Below are positions 42,496 to 51,169 of a stretch of DNA of 64,000 bases, one piece after another. Each line of letters starts with the position of its first letter. Positions within the stretch are counted from its first letter, which is position 1. The notes beneath the pieces were generated by a model. It was not told the DNA's origin, did no database searches, and worked only from the letters and a program-made list of their open reading frames with translations. The translations under genes were made by a program, and so were the position numbers. This DNA is from Oscillospiraceae bacterium (GTDB taxonomy: Bacteria > Bacillota > Clostridia > Oscillospirales > Oscillospiraceae): positions 1 through 64,000 of the forward strand of contig JAFVXA010000037.1 in assembly GCA_017501355.1 (NCBI GenBank). Direction: 5' to 3'.

Positions 42496-42728
42496 AAGCC
42501 CTTCGTCCCCACTGATTTGGGACGAAAGGCAAACCTTCCGCGGTACCACCCGCATTCGCGCAATTTCTGCGCGCACTCATAGCCCTGTAACGGTGGCGAA
42601 CCGACCGCGCATTTCCTCGCGATAGCTCCCGGGCGAACCAAACGCGCCTTGACAGACCGGCTTTCAGCCGACGACCGATCCTCTCTTGGAAAAGGTGAAG
42701 CGTTATTTTCCCGTTCGTTGCTCTTACC
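42496..42728 (-). promoter_or_regulatory. T-box leader of pheST
   Basis: The minus strand contains the T-box GGGTGGTACCGCGG (complement of 42538-42551), followed by a terminator CCTTTCGTCCC/GGGGACGAAGGG and TTTTATTATTTT (42496-42530). A possible Phe specifier codon TTC followed by A occurs in the early stem I region (CGCTTCACC). Uncharged tRNA-Phe should allow readthrough. Confidence 0.9.
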
Positions 42729-42734
42729 TTTCCA

Positions 42735-42763
42735 CTTATATCACAAGCGGACAAAACTTGCAA
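42735..42763 (-). promoter_or_regulatory. Sigma-A type promoter of the pheST T-box transcript
   Basis: On the minus strand TTGCAA, 17-base spacer, TATAAG, placing the transcript start just before the T-box leader. Confidence 0.65.
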
Positions 42764-42868
42764 GGATAATTTTCCTCAAAGTACATTTCGTTTTGACTTG
42801 TGCAAAGATATTTTTTTCTTCCCCGTCATAAGCATGAAGGAAGAGTTCAAAACGGAGGAGGAGCAAGG

Positions 42869-43462
42869 ATGAAACGGTGGATGGCGGTGCTCACAGCAAT
42901 GCTGCTGCTTCTGACGGGCTGCGAAAAAGAGGACGACAGTCTGCAGCGCATACTGCAGCAGTATGCAGGCATGAACGCCTGCAGCATGGAGGCGGTGGTG
43001 CGCTGCGAGTATGAAAGCGAGAGTCGGGAATATACGCTGGGCTGCACCTATGAAGCGGGAGGGAAAAGCACGGTGACGGTTCATGAGCCCGATCTGCTGC
43101 AGGGCGTGTCGATCGTGTATGACGGTGCGCAGCGGCAGGTGGTCTGTGACGATCTGGTGCTGGATGCCCCCATGCTTGGGCAAAACCGCCTTTCTGCGGC
43201 GGTTATTCTGCCGCGGCTGATGGATGCGGTGAAGCAAGGCTGGCTGTTGGAGGAAAGCGCGGAGCAGGAAGGGGAGGAAGCACTGCGGCGTGTGACCTTC
43301 GAGACGGAGGAAAAGGACGTGAAGCTCTATTGGACGGTGTGGTTCGATGAAGTGACGGGGACACCGCGATATGCGGAAGTGTCAGAAGATAAACAATTAT
43401 TTTTCACAATGGAGTTTACGAACTTTTCATTTGATGATATAATGATTCCAATCGAACATTGA
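42869..43462 (+). CDS. Putative lipoprotein of unknown function
   Basis: 197 residues from ATG 42869 (GGAGGAGGAGCAAGG upstream). The lipoprotein signal MAVLTAMLLLLTGC gives a lipidated Cys at about residue 17. The mature part alternates charged and hydrophobic residues typical of a beta-rich fold, resembling LolA-like outer-surface lipoproteins of Firmicutes (CSMEAVVRCEYESESREYTLGCTYEAGGKSTVTV). No specific role is assigned. It precedes alr on the same strand and could be co-transcribed with it, as in some clostridial alr loci. Confidence 0.78.
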   Translation: MKRWMAVLTAMLLLLTGCEKEDDSLQRILQQYAGMNACSMEAVVRCEYESESREYTLGCTYEAGGKSTVTVHEPDLLQGVSIVYDGAQRQVVCDDLVLDAPMLGQNRLSAAVILPRLMDAVKQGWLLEESAEQEGEEALRRVTFETEEKDVKLYWTVWFDEVTGTPRYAEVSEDKQLFFTMEFTNFSFDDIMIPIEH

Positions 43463-43539
43463 AAAGAATAAGAGTCACTGAGAAAAGAGAAACGACGACC
43501 CCTTGAGATGAAAGAAACAAAAAAGGAGCAACACAGATT

Positions 43540-44751
43540 ATGGACCTTGAGCTGGAAAAGAAAGCAGAAAAGCAAGAGCAGAAACTGATGCGCACCTGGG
43601 CCGAAATCAATCTGGACAATCTGACTCATAACATTGAGGTGATCCGCCGTCAGGTCGGTCCCAAGACCAAGATCCTGGGCGTGGTCAAGGGTGATGCTTA
43701 TGGTCATGGTGCAGTGCGTGTGGCGAAGCATCTGGAGTCCATCGGCGCGGATTATATCGCCGTGTCCAATATCGACGAGTGTGAGGAGCTGCGTGTCAAC
43801 GGCATCAAGCTGCCCATCCTGATGCTGGGCTATACCCCGTCCTATGAGGCGGACCGCATTCTGCGTCTGGATATGACCGAAGCCATTCAGAACCTTCGCA
43901 TCGCAAGAGCCTTCAGCGAGAAGGCACTTACCCTCGGCAAGAAGATGAAAGTCCATGTGAAGCTGGATACCGGTATGGGTCGTCTCGGCTTCCAGTGTGA
44001 CGATGCCCATTTTAACCAGAGCCTGCAGGATATTCTGGAGATCGTGAAGCTGCCCGGTCTTGACGTGGAGGGCATTTTTACCCACTTCTGCGTCTCCGAT
44101 GAGGATGCAGAGGAGCACGTGGCATTTACCAGGCTGCAGTATGAGCGCTTCCGCAAGATGATCGATGCCATTGAAAGCGGCAGTGACGGTTTCAAGTTCC
44201 GCATCAAGCATTGCTGCAATGCCGGTGCGATCTGCTCTTACACCGACTTTATCGAAGAGGGCGACATGGTGCGCTGCGGTATCATCATGTATGGCACTGG
44301 TGAGATCGCCGAGCAGATGGGCATGAAGCCTCTGATGACGGTCAAGAGCACCGTTTCTACCATCAAGCTCTTTGACAAGGATGCCAGCATCAGCTATGGC
44401 CGCACCTACTTTACCGACCGTCCCAGCCGCATCGGTGTCATGCCCATCGGCTATGCCGATGGTTTCTTCCGAAACCTCAGCAACAAGTTCTCCGTCATGA
44501 CTCCCTCCGGTCCTGCGCCCATCACGGGTCGCATCTGCATGGATATGACCATGATCGACCTGACCGACCATCCCGAAGTGGGCATTGGTGACGTGATCGA
44601 GATCTACGGTGAGAAGAACCTCATCAATGAGGCGGCGAAGATCTGCAACACCATCAGCTATGAGCTGCTGTGCGCTGTCAGCAAGCGCGTGCCCCGCTAT
44701 TATATCAAGGGCGGCGAAGTGGTGGACTACAATCTGCAGCTGCTGTATTAA
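43540..44751 (+). CDS. alr: Alanine racemase
   Basis: PLP enzyme making D-alanine for peptidoglycan, 403 residues. The PLP lysine is in VVKGDAYGHGAVRVA near residue 56. The second-subunit catalytic tyrosine region SISYGRTYFTDRPSRIGVMPIGYADG and the GRICMDMTMIDL motif are intact. AAAGGAG lies 11 bases before the start, a little far but the only candidate. A terminator follows, then mazF, the usual Firmicutes order. Confidence 0.96.
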   Translation: MDLELEKKAEKQEQKLMRTWAEINLDNLTHNIEVIRRQVGPKTKILGVVKGDAYGHGAVRVAKHLESIGADYIAVSNIDECEELRVNGIKLPILMLGYTPSYEADRILRLDMTEAIQNLRIARAFSEKALTLGKKMKVHVKLDTGMGRLGFQCDDAHFNQSLQDILEIVKLPGLDVEGIFTHFCVSDEDAEEHVAFTRLQYERFRKMIDAIESGSDGFKFRIKHCCNAGAICSYTDFIEEGDMVRCGIIMYGTGEIAEQMGMKPLMTVKSTVSTIKLFDKDASISYGRTYFTDRPSRIGVMPIGYADGFFRNLSNKFSVMTPSGPAPITGRICMDMTMIDLTDHPEVGIGDVIEIYGEKNLINEAAKICNTISYELLCAVSKRVPRYYIKGGEVVDYNLQLLY

Positions 44752-44774
44752 GTCGAAACAATGCGTATCTGAGG

Positions 44775-44808
44775 AAATCCCGCGCGGAAGCACCGCGCGG
44801 GATTTTTT
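44775..44808 (+). terminator. Terminator of alr
   Basis: AAATCCCGCGCGG pairs with CCGCGCGGGATTT around AAGCA, followed by TTT. Confidence 0.88.
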
Positions 44809-44975
44809 GCACCTGTGCCGCAGATTTGACATAAGATGAATTGGGGTCGTCGGCAGGGAAAACCGCCGCCAAGGCGGGTATATTTTTCTAAGGCGCGTGG
44901 GAGAATGATAGTGGCCCCGCTCCTCGCAGGAACGAAGAGCGGCGGGTACTTCATAGCGGCGGAGTGTGAACGAAC

Positions 44976-45341
44976 GTGGATACGAGCGTAAGACGCGGTG
45001 AGATCTATTACGCGGATCTCAGTCCGGTGGTGGGCAGCGAGCAGGGGGGCGTGCGCCCGGTACTCATTGTGCAGAATGATACCGGCAATCGACACAGTCC
45101 CACAGTCATCGCTGCGGCCATCACATCACAGATCAACAAGGCAAAGCTGCCTACCCATATCGAACTTTCTTCCGGTACCTATGGACTCACACGGGATTCT
45201 GTGGTATTATTGGAACAGATCCGGACGCTGGATAAGCGGCGTCTCAGGGAGCGAATGGGCAGGGTCGATGACAGATTGATGGAGAAGATCGACGGCGCCA
45301 TTGCGGTGAGCTTTGGTCTGCCCCACGACGAACTCGTCTGA
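44976..45341 (+). CDS. mazF: MazF/PemK family mRNA interferase (EndoA)
   Basis: 121 residues of the EndoA/NdoA type: [31 protein letters not shown] at the N-terminus and [30 protein letters not shown] in the middle. It cleaves mRNA at specific short sequences when active. Start GTG 44976 with a GGAG site 11 bases upstream. In Bacillus the antitoxin EndoAI lies between alr and this gene. Here the 224-base gap contains only the alr terminator and small dyads (such as 44914-44945), with no antitoxin frame seen. Confidence 0.93.
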   Translation: MDTSVRRGEIYYADLSPVVGSEQGGVRPVLIVQNDTGNRHSPTVIAAAITSQINKAKLPTHIELSSGTYGLTRDSVVLLEQIRTLDKRRLRERMGRVDDRLMEKIDGAIAVSFGLPHDELV

Positions 45342-45346
45342 ACGCA

Positions 45347-45382
45347 CCCCAGAGGTGGATCGAATCCCCCTCTGGGGGCTTT
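45347..45382 (+). terminator. Hairpin after mazF, weak terminator
   Basis: CCCCAGAGG pairs with CCTCTGGGG, followed by GGCTTTGC; the T stretch is short. Confidence 0.5.
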
Positions 45383-45420
45383 GCATGAAATGACGCTTTT
45401 GGGCGATGGAGGAACACGCA

Positions 45421-45975
45421 ATGAAGAGAAAACTGATGAAATGGACAGCTGTGCTGGCACTGGTGCTGGTGGTCGCAGGGGTGAGCGCTTATGCCACTGC
45501 CGGCGGTCAAAATGACCCGCTGGTTTCGCTGAGCTATCTGAATGAGACTTTTCTGACCACTGTGACGGAAAAGGTGCAGGAGCTGATCGGCAGCCGTGAT
45601 GCTGAACTGAAAACCGCATTTTCCGAAGAGATCGCGGCGGCGGAGAGAGAGATCGCCGCAGAATACGGCAGCGGCAGCGAGGGTTCCAACCTTCCCGGCG
45701 AGTATGAGACCACCACCTTTGTGGTGGTGACGCTGGAAAAGGGACAGACGCTGGTTGGTAAGATCGGCTGTGAACTGATGCTCCGTGTGGGCAGCGCAAG
45801 CTGTGTGGCAGACTCCTCTCCCGGGCTTGTGGATACCACGGCAGGCAGTACCCTCGGCGGCGGCAAGGCGCTGGCGGCAAACCACCTCTATATGGCAACG
45901 GTGGATGGTCGCGGTCTCACGGCAACGGCAAATACGGTGAAGGTTCTTGTTCGCGGTCCTTATACCATTTATTAA
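45421..45975 (+). CDS. Secreted or membrane-anchored hypothetical protein
   Basis: 184 residues from ATG 45421 (GATGGAGGAACACGC upstream). An N-terminal hydrophobic segment (KWTAVLALVLVVAGVSAYA) acts as signal peptide or anchor. NDPLVSLSYLNETFL is followed by a helical region and a Thr/Val-rich C-terminal beta region (TLVGKIGCELMLRVGSASCV, then TAGSTLGGGKALAANHLYM). Proteins of this outline are common in Clostridia near spore and wall genes, but I do not recognise a named family. Confidence 0.75.
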   Translation: MKRKLMKWTAVLALVLVVAGVSAYATAGGQNDPLVSLSYLNETFLTTVTEKVQELIGSRDAELKTAFSEEIAAAEREIAAEYGSGSEGSNLPGEYETTTFVVVTLEKGQTLVGKIGCELMLRVGSASCVADSSPGLVDTTAGSTLGGGKALAANHLYMATVDGRGLTATANTVKVLVRGPYTIY

Positions 45976-45989
45976 ATACATAATGAAGG

Positions 45990-46028
45990 ATCCCTCGTGC
46001 ATAAACTGGCACGAGGGATTTCGTTTTC
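45990..46028 (+). terminator. Terminator after the secreted protein gene
   Basis: TCCCTCGTGC pairs with GCACGAGGGA around an 8-base loop, followed by TTTCGTTTT. Confidence 0.85.
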
Positions 46029-46059
46029 CCTCTCTTTTGCAAGGAAAAAGGAGGAGAAT

Positions 46060-46566
46060 ATGAACGAATTACCGCTGTTTACAGAAAATGGAGTCACCGC
46101 GGGGAAGCTCCTCTGGTCGCGGGAGGGGCTGTATTTTCAGCTGGAGGTGCGGACAGAGCGCCGCTTCGATGGGATCTGCCGCGCCTATCTCAAGGGGGAA
46201 GCGGGAGAGCAGCTGCTGGGCGTTTTGGAACCTGAGGGACAGGGCATGGTCTGCCGCAAGCGTTTTGCCGAGCCGCAGCTGCGTTATCTTGGGCGCTGGC
46301 AGGGAGCGGTGCTGCGAAAAAACGGGGAACGGGGCTGGCAGCCATACTGCGGCGAGGTCGCGGGGAACTGGGGGAAACGTCTTGCGCGGGAGGGAACGCT
46401 TATTCGGCGGCAGGGAGAGCTGCTGCTGGCGGCGCTGCCCTATCCGCCGGGGGGAGAGTTCCCCTTTACGGAGCTGTTCTGCCTTGCGGAGATTTTCGAG
46501 ATCGGCGGGCTGCGCTATGTGGTTTACAGCTTCACGGAGGAGGGGAAACCCACGCTGCGGCGATAA
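46060..46566 (+). CDS. Hypothetical protein of 168 residues
   Basis: Not recognised. Arg- and Leu-rich soluble protein with repeated aromatic-hydrophobic strands (GKLLWSREGLYFQLEVRTERRF, LRYLGRWQGAVLRKNGERGW). ATG 46060 has AAGGAGGAGAAT upstream, so translation is well supported. It stands between two terminated units and shows no link to neighbours. Confidence 0.72.
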   Translation: MNELPLFTENGVTAGKLLWSREGLYFQLEVRTERRFDGICRAYLKGEAGEQLLGVLEPEGQGMVCRKRFAEPQLRYLGRWQGAVLRKNGERGWQPYCGEVAGNWGKRLAREGTLIRRQGELLLAALPYPPGGEFPFTELFCLAEIFEIGGLRYVVYSFTEEGKPTLRR

Positions 46567-46691
46567 AAAATTTTTCTTCATGACTACCAAATGTGGGGAT
46601 GCTGTGGTATAATAATCAGCATATATGGGTGAACAGAATATCACCCTGTCAATGAACGTGAATGATTGAGAGAAACGAGGAGGACCGCACT

Positions 46692-47141
46692 ATGAAATGC
46701 CCGTTCTGCGGATACCAGGAAAGCAAGGTGGTGGATTCCCGCCCGGCAGAGGAGAGCATCCGTCGCCGCAGAGAGTGCCTTGCCTGCGAAAAGCGCTTTA
46801 CCACCTATGAAACGGTGGAGAGTCTGCCCATGGTCGTGATCAAGAAGGATGGCAGCCGCCAGAGCTTTGACCGTCAGAAGGTTTTCAACGGTATGCTGCG
46901 TGCCTGCGAAAAGCGTCCCGTGTCCGTGGATCAGATCGAGAAAATGGCATTGGAGATCGAGCAGAGCCTGCAGAACTCTCTCGAGCGTGAGATCCGCACC
47001 GAAGAGGTCGGTCAGCTCGTCATGGAAAAGCTTAAGAGCGTGGACGAGGTGGCGTATGTCCGCTTTGCGTCTGTCTATCGCCAGTTTAAGGATATCAACA
47101 CCTTTATGGAGGAACTGAGCAAGATCCTCGCGGAGAAGTAA
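46692..47141 (+). CDS. nrdR: Transcriptional repressor NrdR
   Basis: 149 residues: an N-terminal zinc ribbon (CPFCG ... [12 protein letters not shown], with RRRREC between) and an ATP-cone (about 49-139, [17 protein letters not shown]) that senses ATP and dATP. It represses ribonucleotide reductase genes. ATG 46692 follows GAGGAGGACCGCACT. No ribonucleotide reductase gene is in the window. Confidence 0.96.
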   Translation: MKCPFCGYQESKVVDSRPAEESIRRRRECLACEKRFTTYETVESLPMVVIKKDGSRQSFDRQKVFNGMLRACEKRPVSVDQIEKMALEIEQSLQNSLEREIRTEEVGQLVMEKLKSVDEVAYVRFASVYRQFKDINTFMEELSKILAEK

Positions 47142-47143
47142 AC

Positions 47144-47818
47144 CTATCGCCCCTTGGGGATGAGAAAGGCGCGTTTTTTGCTGTCTACGCTGAGGAGAAA
47201 GACCTGTCGGTGGTGACTGAGCCCGTGCTGCTTCAGCAGCTTTTGCAGCCATCCCCGGTCAAGCCCCTGCGCAGCAAGGGCTTCTCGCAGCAGTCGTCCG
47301 TCATTGATCAGCAGGACGGGGGGCGTATTGTCCTCGGTTTCGATGCCCATGTCTCCCGCGGTGAGGGGCTGCTGCTCCGCTGCGGGCAGGATGGAGAGCT
47401 GACCGTTGGTTTCGAGGATCGCGTATTTCACACTGCGAAGATCCATGATGCCCTGCACCCGCAGCTCCCCAAGAAGCTCATCCACCGTAAAGCGATTGCG
47501 CCGCATGGCGCTTTGGATGAGCCTTCCGTTTTCAATGATAACCGTTGGTGTTCCATAGAAAGCCGTGCGAAAACGGAGACTTTTCAAACTGATGAATGAG
47601 AACAGCAGTGAAAGCAGCAGCAGCGTCAGCGCGGATGCGATGCCGTAATACAGCGGCATATTGAGATCCTGCAGCGGGGTGGAGGCGAAGTCCGACACCA
47701 GCATGGCGATGACCAGCTCGTTGAGTTCCAATTCGCCCAGCTGCCGTTTGCCCAGCAGACGGAAGCCAGCCAGCAGCACCAGATAGATGATCGTGCTGCG
47801 CAATATGACCTGAAGCAT
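47144..47818 (-). CDS. DUF421 (YetF/YrbG-like) membrane protein
   Basis: 224 residues. Three N-terminal membrane segments precede a cytoplasmic DUF421 domain. The family motif GKRQLGELELNELVIAMLVSDFASTPLQD lies near the start and the paired-domain region GELRVQGIMDLRSVKYAILETNGQLSIL further on. ATG 47818 is preceded by GGTGGAGGTGG. It ends with TAG, the only clear TAG stop I noted in the window apart from pheT. In Bacillus some members are forespore-expressed; role unknown. Confidence 0.85.
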   Translation of the reverse strand: MLQVILRSTIIYLVLLAGFRLLGKRQLGELELNELVIAMLVSDFASTPLQDLNMPLYYGIASALTLLLLSLLFSFISLKSLRFRTAFYGTPTVIIENGRLIQSAMRRNRFTVDELLGELRVQGIMDLRSVKYAILETNGQLSILPAAEQQPLTAGDMGIETEDNTPPVLLINDGRLLREALAAQGLDRGWLQKLLKQHGLSHHRQVFLLSVDSKKRAFLIPKGR

Positions 47819-47954
47819 AAAACCACCTCCACCGTGAGTATTTGCACGGATGAGGTGGTTTATCCCCGTGAGGGACAGATAACAAATCACAGGCAAAAGA
47901 GAACCTCTCTTTTGCCTGTCAGCCTATATGTGGGCGGCGGGAAGGGGGAGGCAA

Positions 47955-48680
47955 ATGGACAAGCAAACGGCAGAAAAAGAGCAGCAGTATCTTGCCTGTG
48001 AAAAAAACTGGGTATTTCTGACACTGATGTTTGTGGGCGGATGCCTCGGCGCCTTTACTTACTCCATTCGCGGCGGTGTTTTTTGCAATGCACAGACGGG
48101 AAACATGCTGCTCATGGGAATGGCACTTGGGCGGGGGGCGTGGAGCGAAGCACTGTATTATTTCATCCCGCTCAGTGCCTACACCTTGGGCAGTTTCCTT
48201 TCGGAAAGCATTGCCGGACCCATCAAAAAATTGAAGCTGATCCGATGGGACACTCTGTTTGTGATGATCGAGATTGCAGCGGTGGTATTTTTGGGACTGC
48301 TGCCGGAGACGGCGCCCTTTCAGATCACGCAGGTGACGGTAAACTTCATCTGCTCCATGCAGTATAACACCTTCCGTCAGGCGGAGGGAGTACCCATGGC
48401 GACCACATTCTGTACCAATCATGTGCGGCAGATGGGCATTGCCATGAGCAAGGCGCTTCGAGGCAAGGGAGAGAAGAACTGGGAACGCAGCGGAAAACAC
48501 GCGGCGATGCTTTTGTCCTTTGTCGCGGGTGCGGCAACGGGGGTGATTGCTTGTCAACGCTGGCTTGGCAGGGGAATTTTTGTCGCATTGCTGCCACTGA
48601 GTGTGGTGCTGGCAGAGTTGATGTATGCGGATCTGAAGAAGGAAAAGGGCAATTTTCAACGTGTGCCCCGCGGTCATTGA
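47955..48680 (+). CDS. DUF1275 (YoaK-like) membrane protein
   Basis: 241 residues with six hydrophobic segments. The family hallmark near the N-terminus is present: GGCLGAFTYSIRGGVFCNAQTGNMLLMGMALG. A second conserved stretch, CSMQYNTFRQAEGVPMATTFCTNHVRQMG, lies in the middle. ATG 47955 has AAGGGGGAGG upstream. No function is established for the family; transporter-like topology only. The pseudouridine synthase gene begins 12 bases later. Confidence 0.85.
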   Translation: MDKQTAEKEQQYLACEKNWVFLTLMFVGGCLGAFTYSIRGGVFCNAQTGNMLLMGMALGRGAWSEALYYFIPLSAYTLGSFLSESIAGPIKKLKLIRWDTLFVMIEIAAVVFLGLLPETAPFQITQVTVNFICSMQYNTFRQAEGVPMATTFCTNHVRQMGIAMSKALRGKGEKNWERSGKHAAMLLSFVAGAATGVIACQRWLGRGIFVALLPLSVVLAELMYADLKKEKGNFQRVPRGH

Positions 48681-48692
48681 TGAGGAGGTTAT

Positions 48693-49349
48693 ATGGAGAT
48701 CCTGTTTGAAAACCGGGAGTGTCTTGCCTGTGTGAAAGAACCGGGCATCCTCTCGCAGAAGGGGAAACCCGGCGAAAAGGATATGGTGACGGAGCTTCAG
48801 CGGCAGCACAGCGGCTTCGGCGGCATTTATCTCATCCACCGACTGGATAAAGAGGTGGGCGGCGTGATGGTGTTCTGCAAGACCCACGGTGCGGCAGAGC
48901 TGCTTGCGACCGCATCCGAGCAGCACAAGCTCTGCAAGGAATATCTCGCCGTGGTGCGGGGCGTTCCCGCACAGGCAGAGGGTGAGCTGAAGGATTACCT
49001 TGCCCGCAGTGATGCCCTGCGAAAAACCGTGACGGTGGACAAATCCTTCCGCGGCGCGAAGGAGGCACGTCTCAGCTACCGCGTGGTGGAGACGAAGGAG
49101 ATGGCAGAGGGGGCGCTCACACTGGTGCAGATTCGCCTGCATACCGGGCGAAACCATCAGATCCGCGTGCAGTTTTCCTCCCGTGGGCTTCCCATTGTGG
49201 GGGACGAGCGCTACGGCAGCGGCGGTGAGCAGATGGCGCTCTGGGCATTCCGCTTGACCTTCCCCGACCCCTGCGGCGGCAGCAAAACGGTGATGAAACT
49301 GCCCGGCGGTGGCGTTTGGGAGCAGTTTTCCTTTGAAAATATTCGATAA
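48693..49349 (+). CDS. RluA-family pseudouridine synthase
   Basis: 218 residues, a minimal catalytic domain without an S4 domain. The catalytic Asp is in IYLIHRLDKEVGGVM; QIRLHTGRNHQIRVQFSSRGLPIVGDERYG is the second family motif. It isomerises uridine in rRNA or tRNA; the target site cannot be inferred. The start lies 12 bases after the DUF1275 gene, with GAGGAGG upstream. Confidence 0.9.
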   Translation: MEILFENRECLACVKEPGILSQKGKPGEKDMVTELQRQHSGFGGIYLIHRLDKEVGGVMVFCKTHGAAELLATASEQHKLCKEYLAVVRGVPAQAEGELKDYLARSDALRKTVTVDKSFRGAKEARLSYRVVETKEMAEGALTLVQIRLHTGRNHQIRVQFSSRGLPIVGDERYGSGGEQMALWAFRLTFPDPCGGSKTVMKLPGGGVWEQFSFENIR

Positions 49350-49391
49350 ATACGAAAAAATGAGCTAAAACACAGCCGTTAAGATGATGTT

Positions 49392-49710
49392 TCATTCTTG
49401 ACGGCTGACAACATCCATTCTCAGACCATCGAAGTGGTATTCTTTGAGCCAATAGTTTGCGGCAGATTGCAGGAAACAGGCAACCTCTCTGCGGGAATGC
49501 ATGAAGTTGTAGCTGCCCCATTCGCTTTCGCCCACATCCTTATGCGGATATTCGTAGAGTGCTGTACCGTCAAATTCTTTCAGACTATAAGCGTCCACCG
49601 CGAAATGCAACACCATGACCCTCCAAATGTGCGCCGAAGTATTCGTAAGCATCGAATGCTTCACCCATATAAAACTTTTGAAGATCCAATGGACTAACGC
49701 AGTTGGCGTA
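49392..49710 (-). pseudogene. glgB: Remnant of glycogen branching enzyme glgB
   Basis: Two pieces in different frames on the minus strand. The first (about 49610-49700) reads SPLDLQKFYMGEAFDAYEYFGAH, the GlgB N-terminus. The second (49392-about 49630) reads HFAVDAYSLKEFDGTALYEY and YWLKEYHFDGLRMD, from the catalytic barrel. Some 200 or more codons between them are missing, the frame shifts at the join, and the C-terminal half is absent. This is a decayed gene copy. Confidence 0.82.
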
Positions 49711-49915
49711 TGATAAATTTCGGGTACTCCGACCGGATGTGATGCCCGTCTGGTCAGAAGATCCTGTAGAACAGGAGTATCGCTGCGAATATGTTGTTGC
49801 GGGAATTGAAGCGATCCAACGTGTTTGGGTCAGTAAGGGATGTAAGGAGAGCATTGACGAGATCGTGGAGATCGCCCGCCGCGTACAGGAGAAGCAGGTC
49901 CCGATTGAGAATTAG
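49703..49915 (+). pseudogene. Remnant of a TetR-family regulator (C-terminal part)
   Basis: Seventy codons ending KQVPIEN. The segment EYRCEYVVAGIEAIQRVWVSKGCKESIDEIVEIAR resembles the C-terminal ligand-binding end of TetR-type regulators. There is no helix-turn-helix and no ribosome binding site, and it adjoins the glgB remnant, so it is most likely a truncated leftover. The identity is moderate because the fragment is short. Confidence 0.5.
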
Positions 49916-49941
49916 GATAGTCAGTTTTGACAGGCTGCTGC

Positions 49942-49986
49942 AAAAAATGGAAAGAGGACTTGCCCGGTAAGACAAGTCCTCTTTCC
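49942..49986 (-). terminator. Terminator of pfk
   Basis: GGAAAGAGGACTTG pairs with CAAGTCCTCTTTCC around a 10-base loop. On the minus strand it is followed by ATTTTTT. Confidence 0.88.
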
Positions 49987-50006
49987 ATTTTTTTGTTTTG
50001 TAACGA

Positions 50007-51092
50007 TCAGTCACCGAAGGTGACGCCCACATCTCTTGCGGTCTGGATCAGAGGATGATCCACGGGCAGGAACTTGGTCTTGCTGGCTGCGGTTTCGAGG
50101 GGAACAGCAACGATCTCGTCCTTCACAATGCCCACCATGTAGCCGTACTTCTTTTCCATCACGAGACGGGCAGCGGCAGTACCGAAGCGGGTTGCCAGCA
50201 CGCGGTCGCGGGGGCAGGGAGAGCCGCCGCGCTGATAGTGACCGGGGATGACCACGCGGGTCTCCTGTCCGGTGAGCTTTTCCAGCTTGTCAGCCAGCTC
50301 GTAGGAGACGGAGGAGAACTTGTTCTCCTTCTTCAGCTGACGGCGCTCATCTTCGCTGAGCTGCTTTGCCTCGCGGGAGAGGGCACCCTCTGCCATGGCG
50401 ATGATGGAGAAGCGGCGACCCTTGCGGCGGCGACCGTCGATGTACGCTGCAAGCTTGTTGATGTCATAGGGGATCTCGGGGATGAGGATGGCGTCGGCGC
50501 CTGCGGCGATGCCTGCGCTGAGGGTCAGCCAGCCTGCGTCACGACCCATGCACTCCACCACGAAAATGCGGCTGTGGGCGGTGGCAGTGGTGTGGATGGA
50601 GTCCATGACATCGGTGGCGATGTCCACGGCGCTCTGGAAACCAAAGGTCTCATCGGTGCCGAAAATGTCGTTGTCAATGGTCTTGGGCAGGGTGATGATG
50701 TTCATGCCCGCATCCTGCAGCAGCTTTGCGCTCTTCTGGGTGCCGTTGCCGCCAAGGCAGATGATGCAGTCAAGGTTCAGACGGTTATAGGTGGCAAGCA
50801 TCTGATCCATCACATCGTTGCCCTCGTCATCCAGCAGCGCCTTGCCGGGGACGAAGTTCAGACGGGAGGTACCGAGGATGGTACCGCCAAGGTTGATGAT
50901 GCCGGAGAAGTTGTCGGCATCCATATAAAGGTAGTCGCCCTCGATCAGACCGCGGTAGCCGTCATACATACCGTAGATCTCCAGATTATCCACATACTGG
51001 AACAGGGTCTTGCCAATGGCGCGGATGGTGGCGTTCAGACCTTGGCAGTCACCACCGCTGGTGAGGAGTGCAACTCTGGTTTTACGTTTCAT
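50007..51092 (-). CDS. pfkA: 6-phosphofructokinase
   Basis: 361 residues, phosphorylates fructose 6-phosphate. TSGGDCQGLNATIRA opens the protein. The catalytic stretch PKTIDNDIFGTDETFGFQSA and the substrate loop ECMGRDAGWL are present. The phosphoryl-donor motif is GGNGTQKSA (about 113-121). Asn replaces the usual Asp of GGDGT/S, the following Gly is of the ATP type, and the Lys of PKTIDND is of the pyrophosphate-related type. The donor is therefore uncertain from sequence alone. It is monocistronic with a terminator. Confidence 0.92.
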   Translation of the reverse strand: MKRKTRVALLTSGGDCQGLNATIRAIGKTLFQYVDNLEIYGMYDGYRGLIEGDYLYMDADNFSGIINLGGTILGTSRLNFVPGKALLDDEGNDVMDQMLATYNRLNLDCIICLGGNGTQKSAKLLQDAGMNIITLPKTIDNDIFGTDETFGFQSAVDIATDVMDSIHTTATAHSRIFVVECMGRDAGWLTLSAGIAAGADAILIPEIPYDINKLAAYIDGRRRKGRRFSIIAMAEGALSREAKQLSEDERRQLKKENKFSSVSYELADKLEKLTGQETRVVIPGHYQRGGSPCPRDRVLATRFGTAAARLVMEKKYGYMVGIVKDEIVAVPLETAASKTKFLPVDHPLIQTARDVGVTFGD

Positions 51093-51169
51093 AGCAATCG
51101 ATCCTTTCTCAAAGCAGAATAGTTGTCCATGGCAAGTATAGCATATGCCATGGCATTGTCAACGCAGCA

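Noticed and set aside
44752..44975. A hidden EndoAI/MazE antitoxin between alr and mazF
   Set aside because: No frame of suitable length with a start and ribosome binding site exists in any phase.
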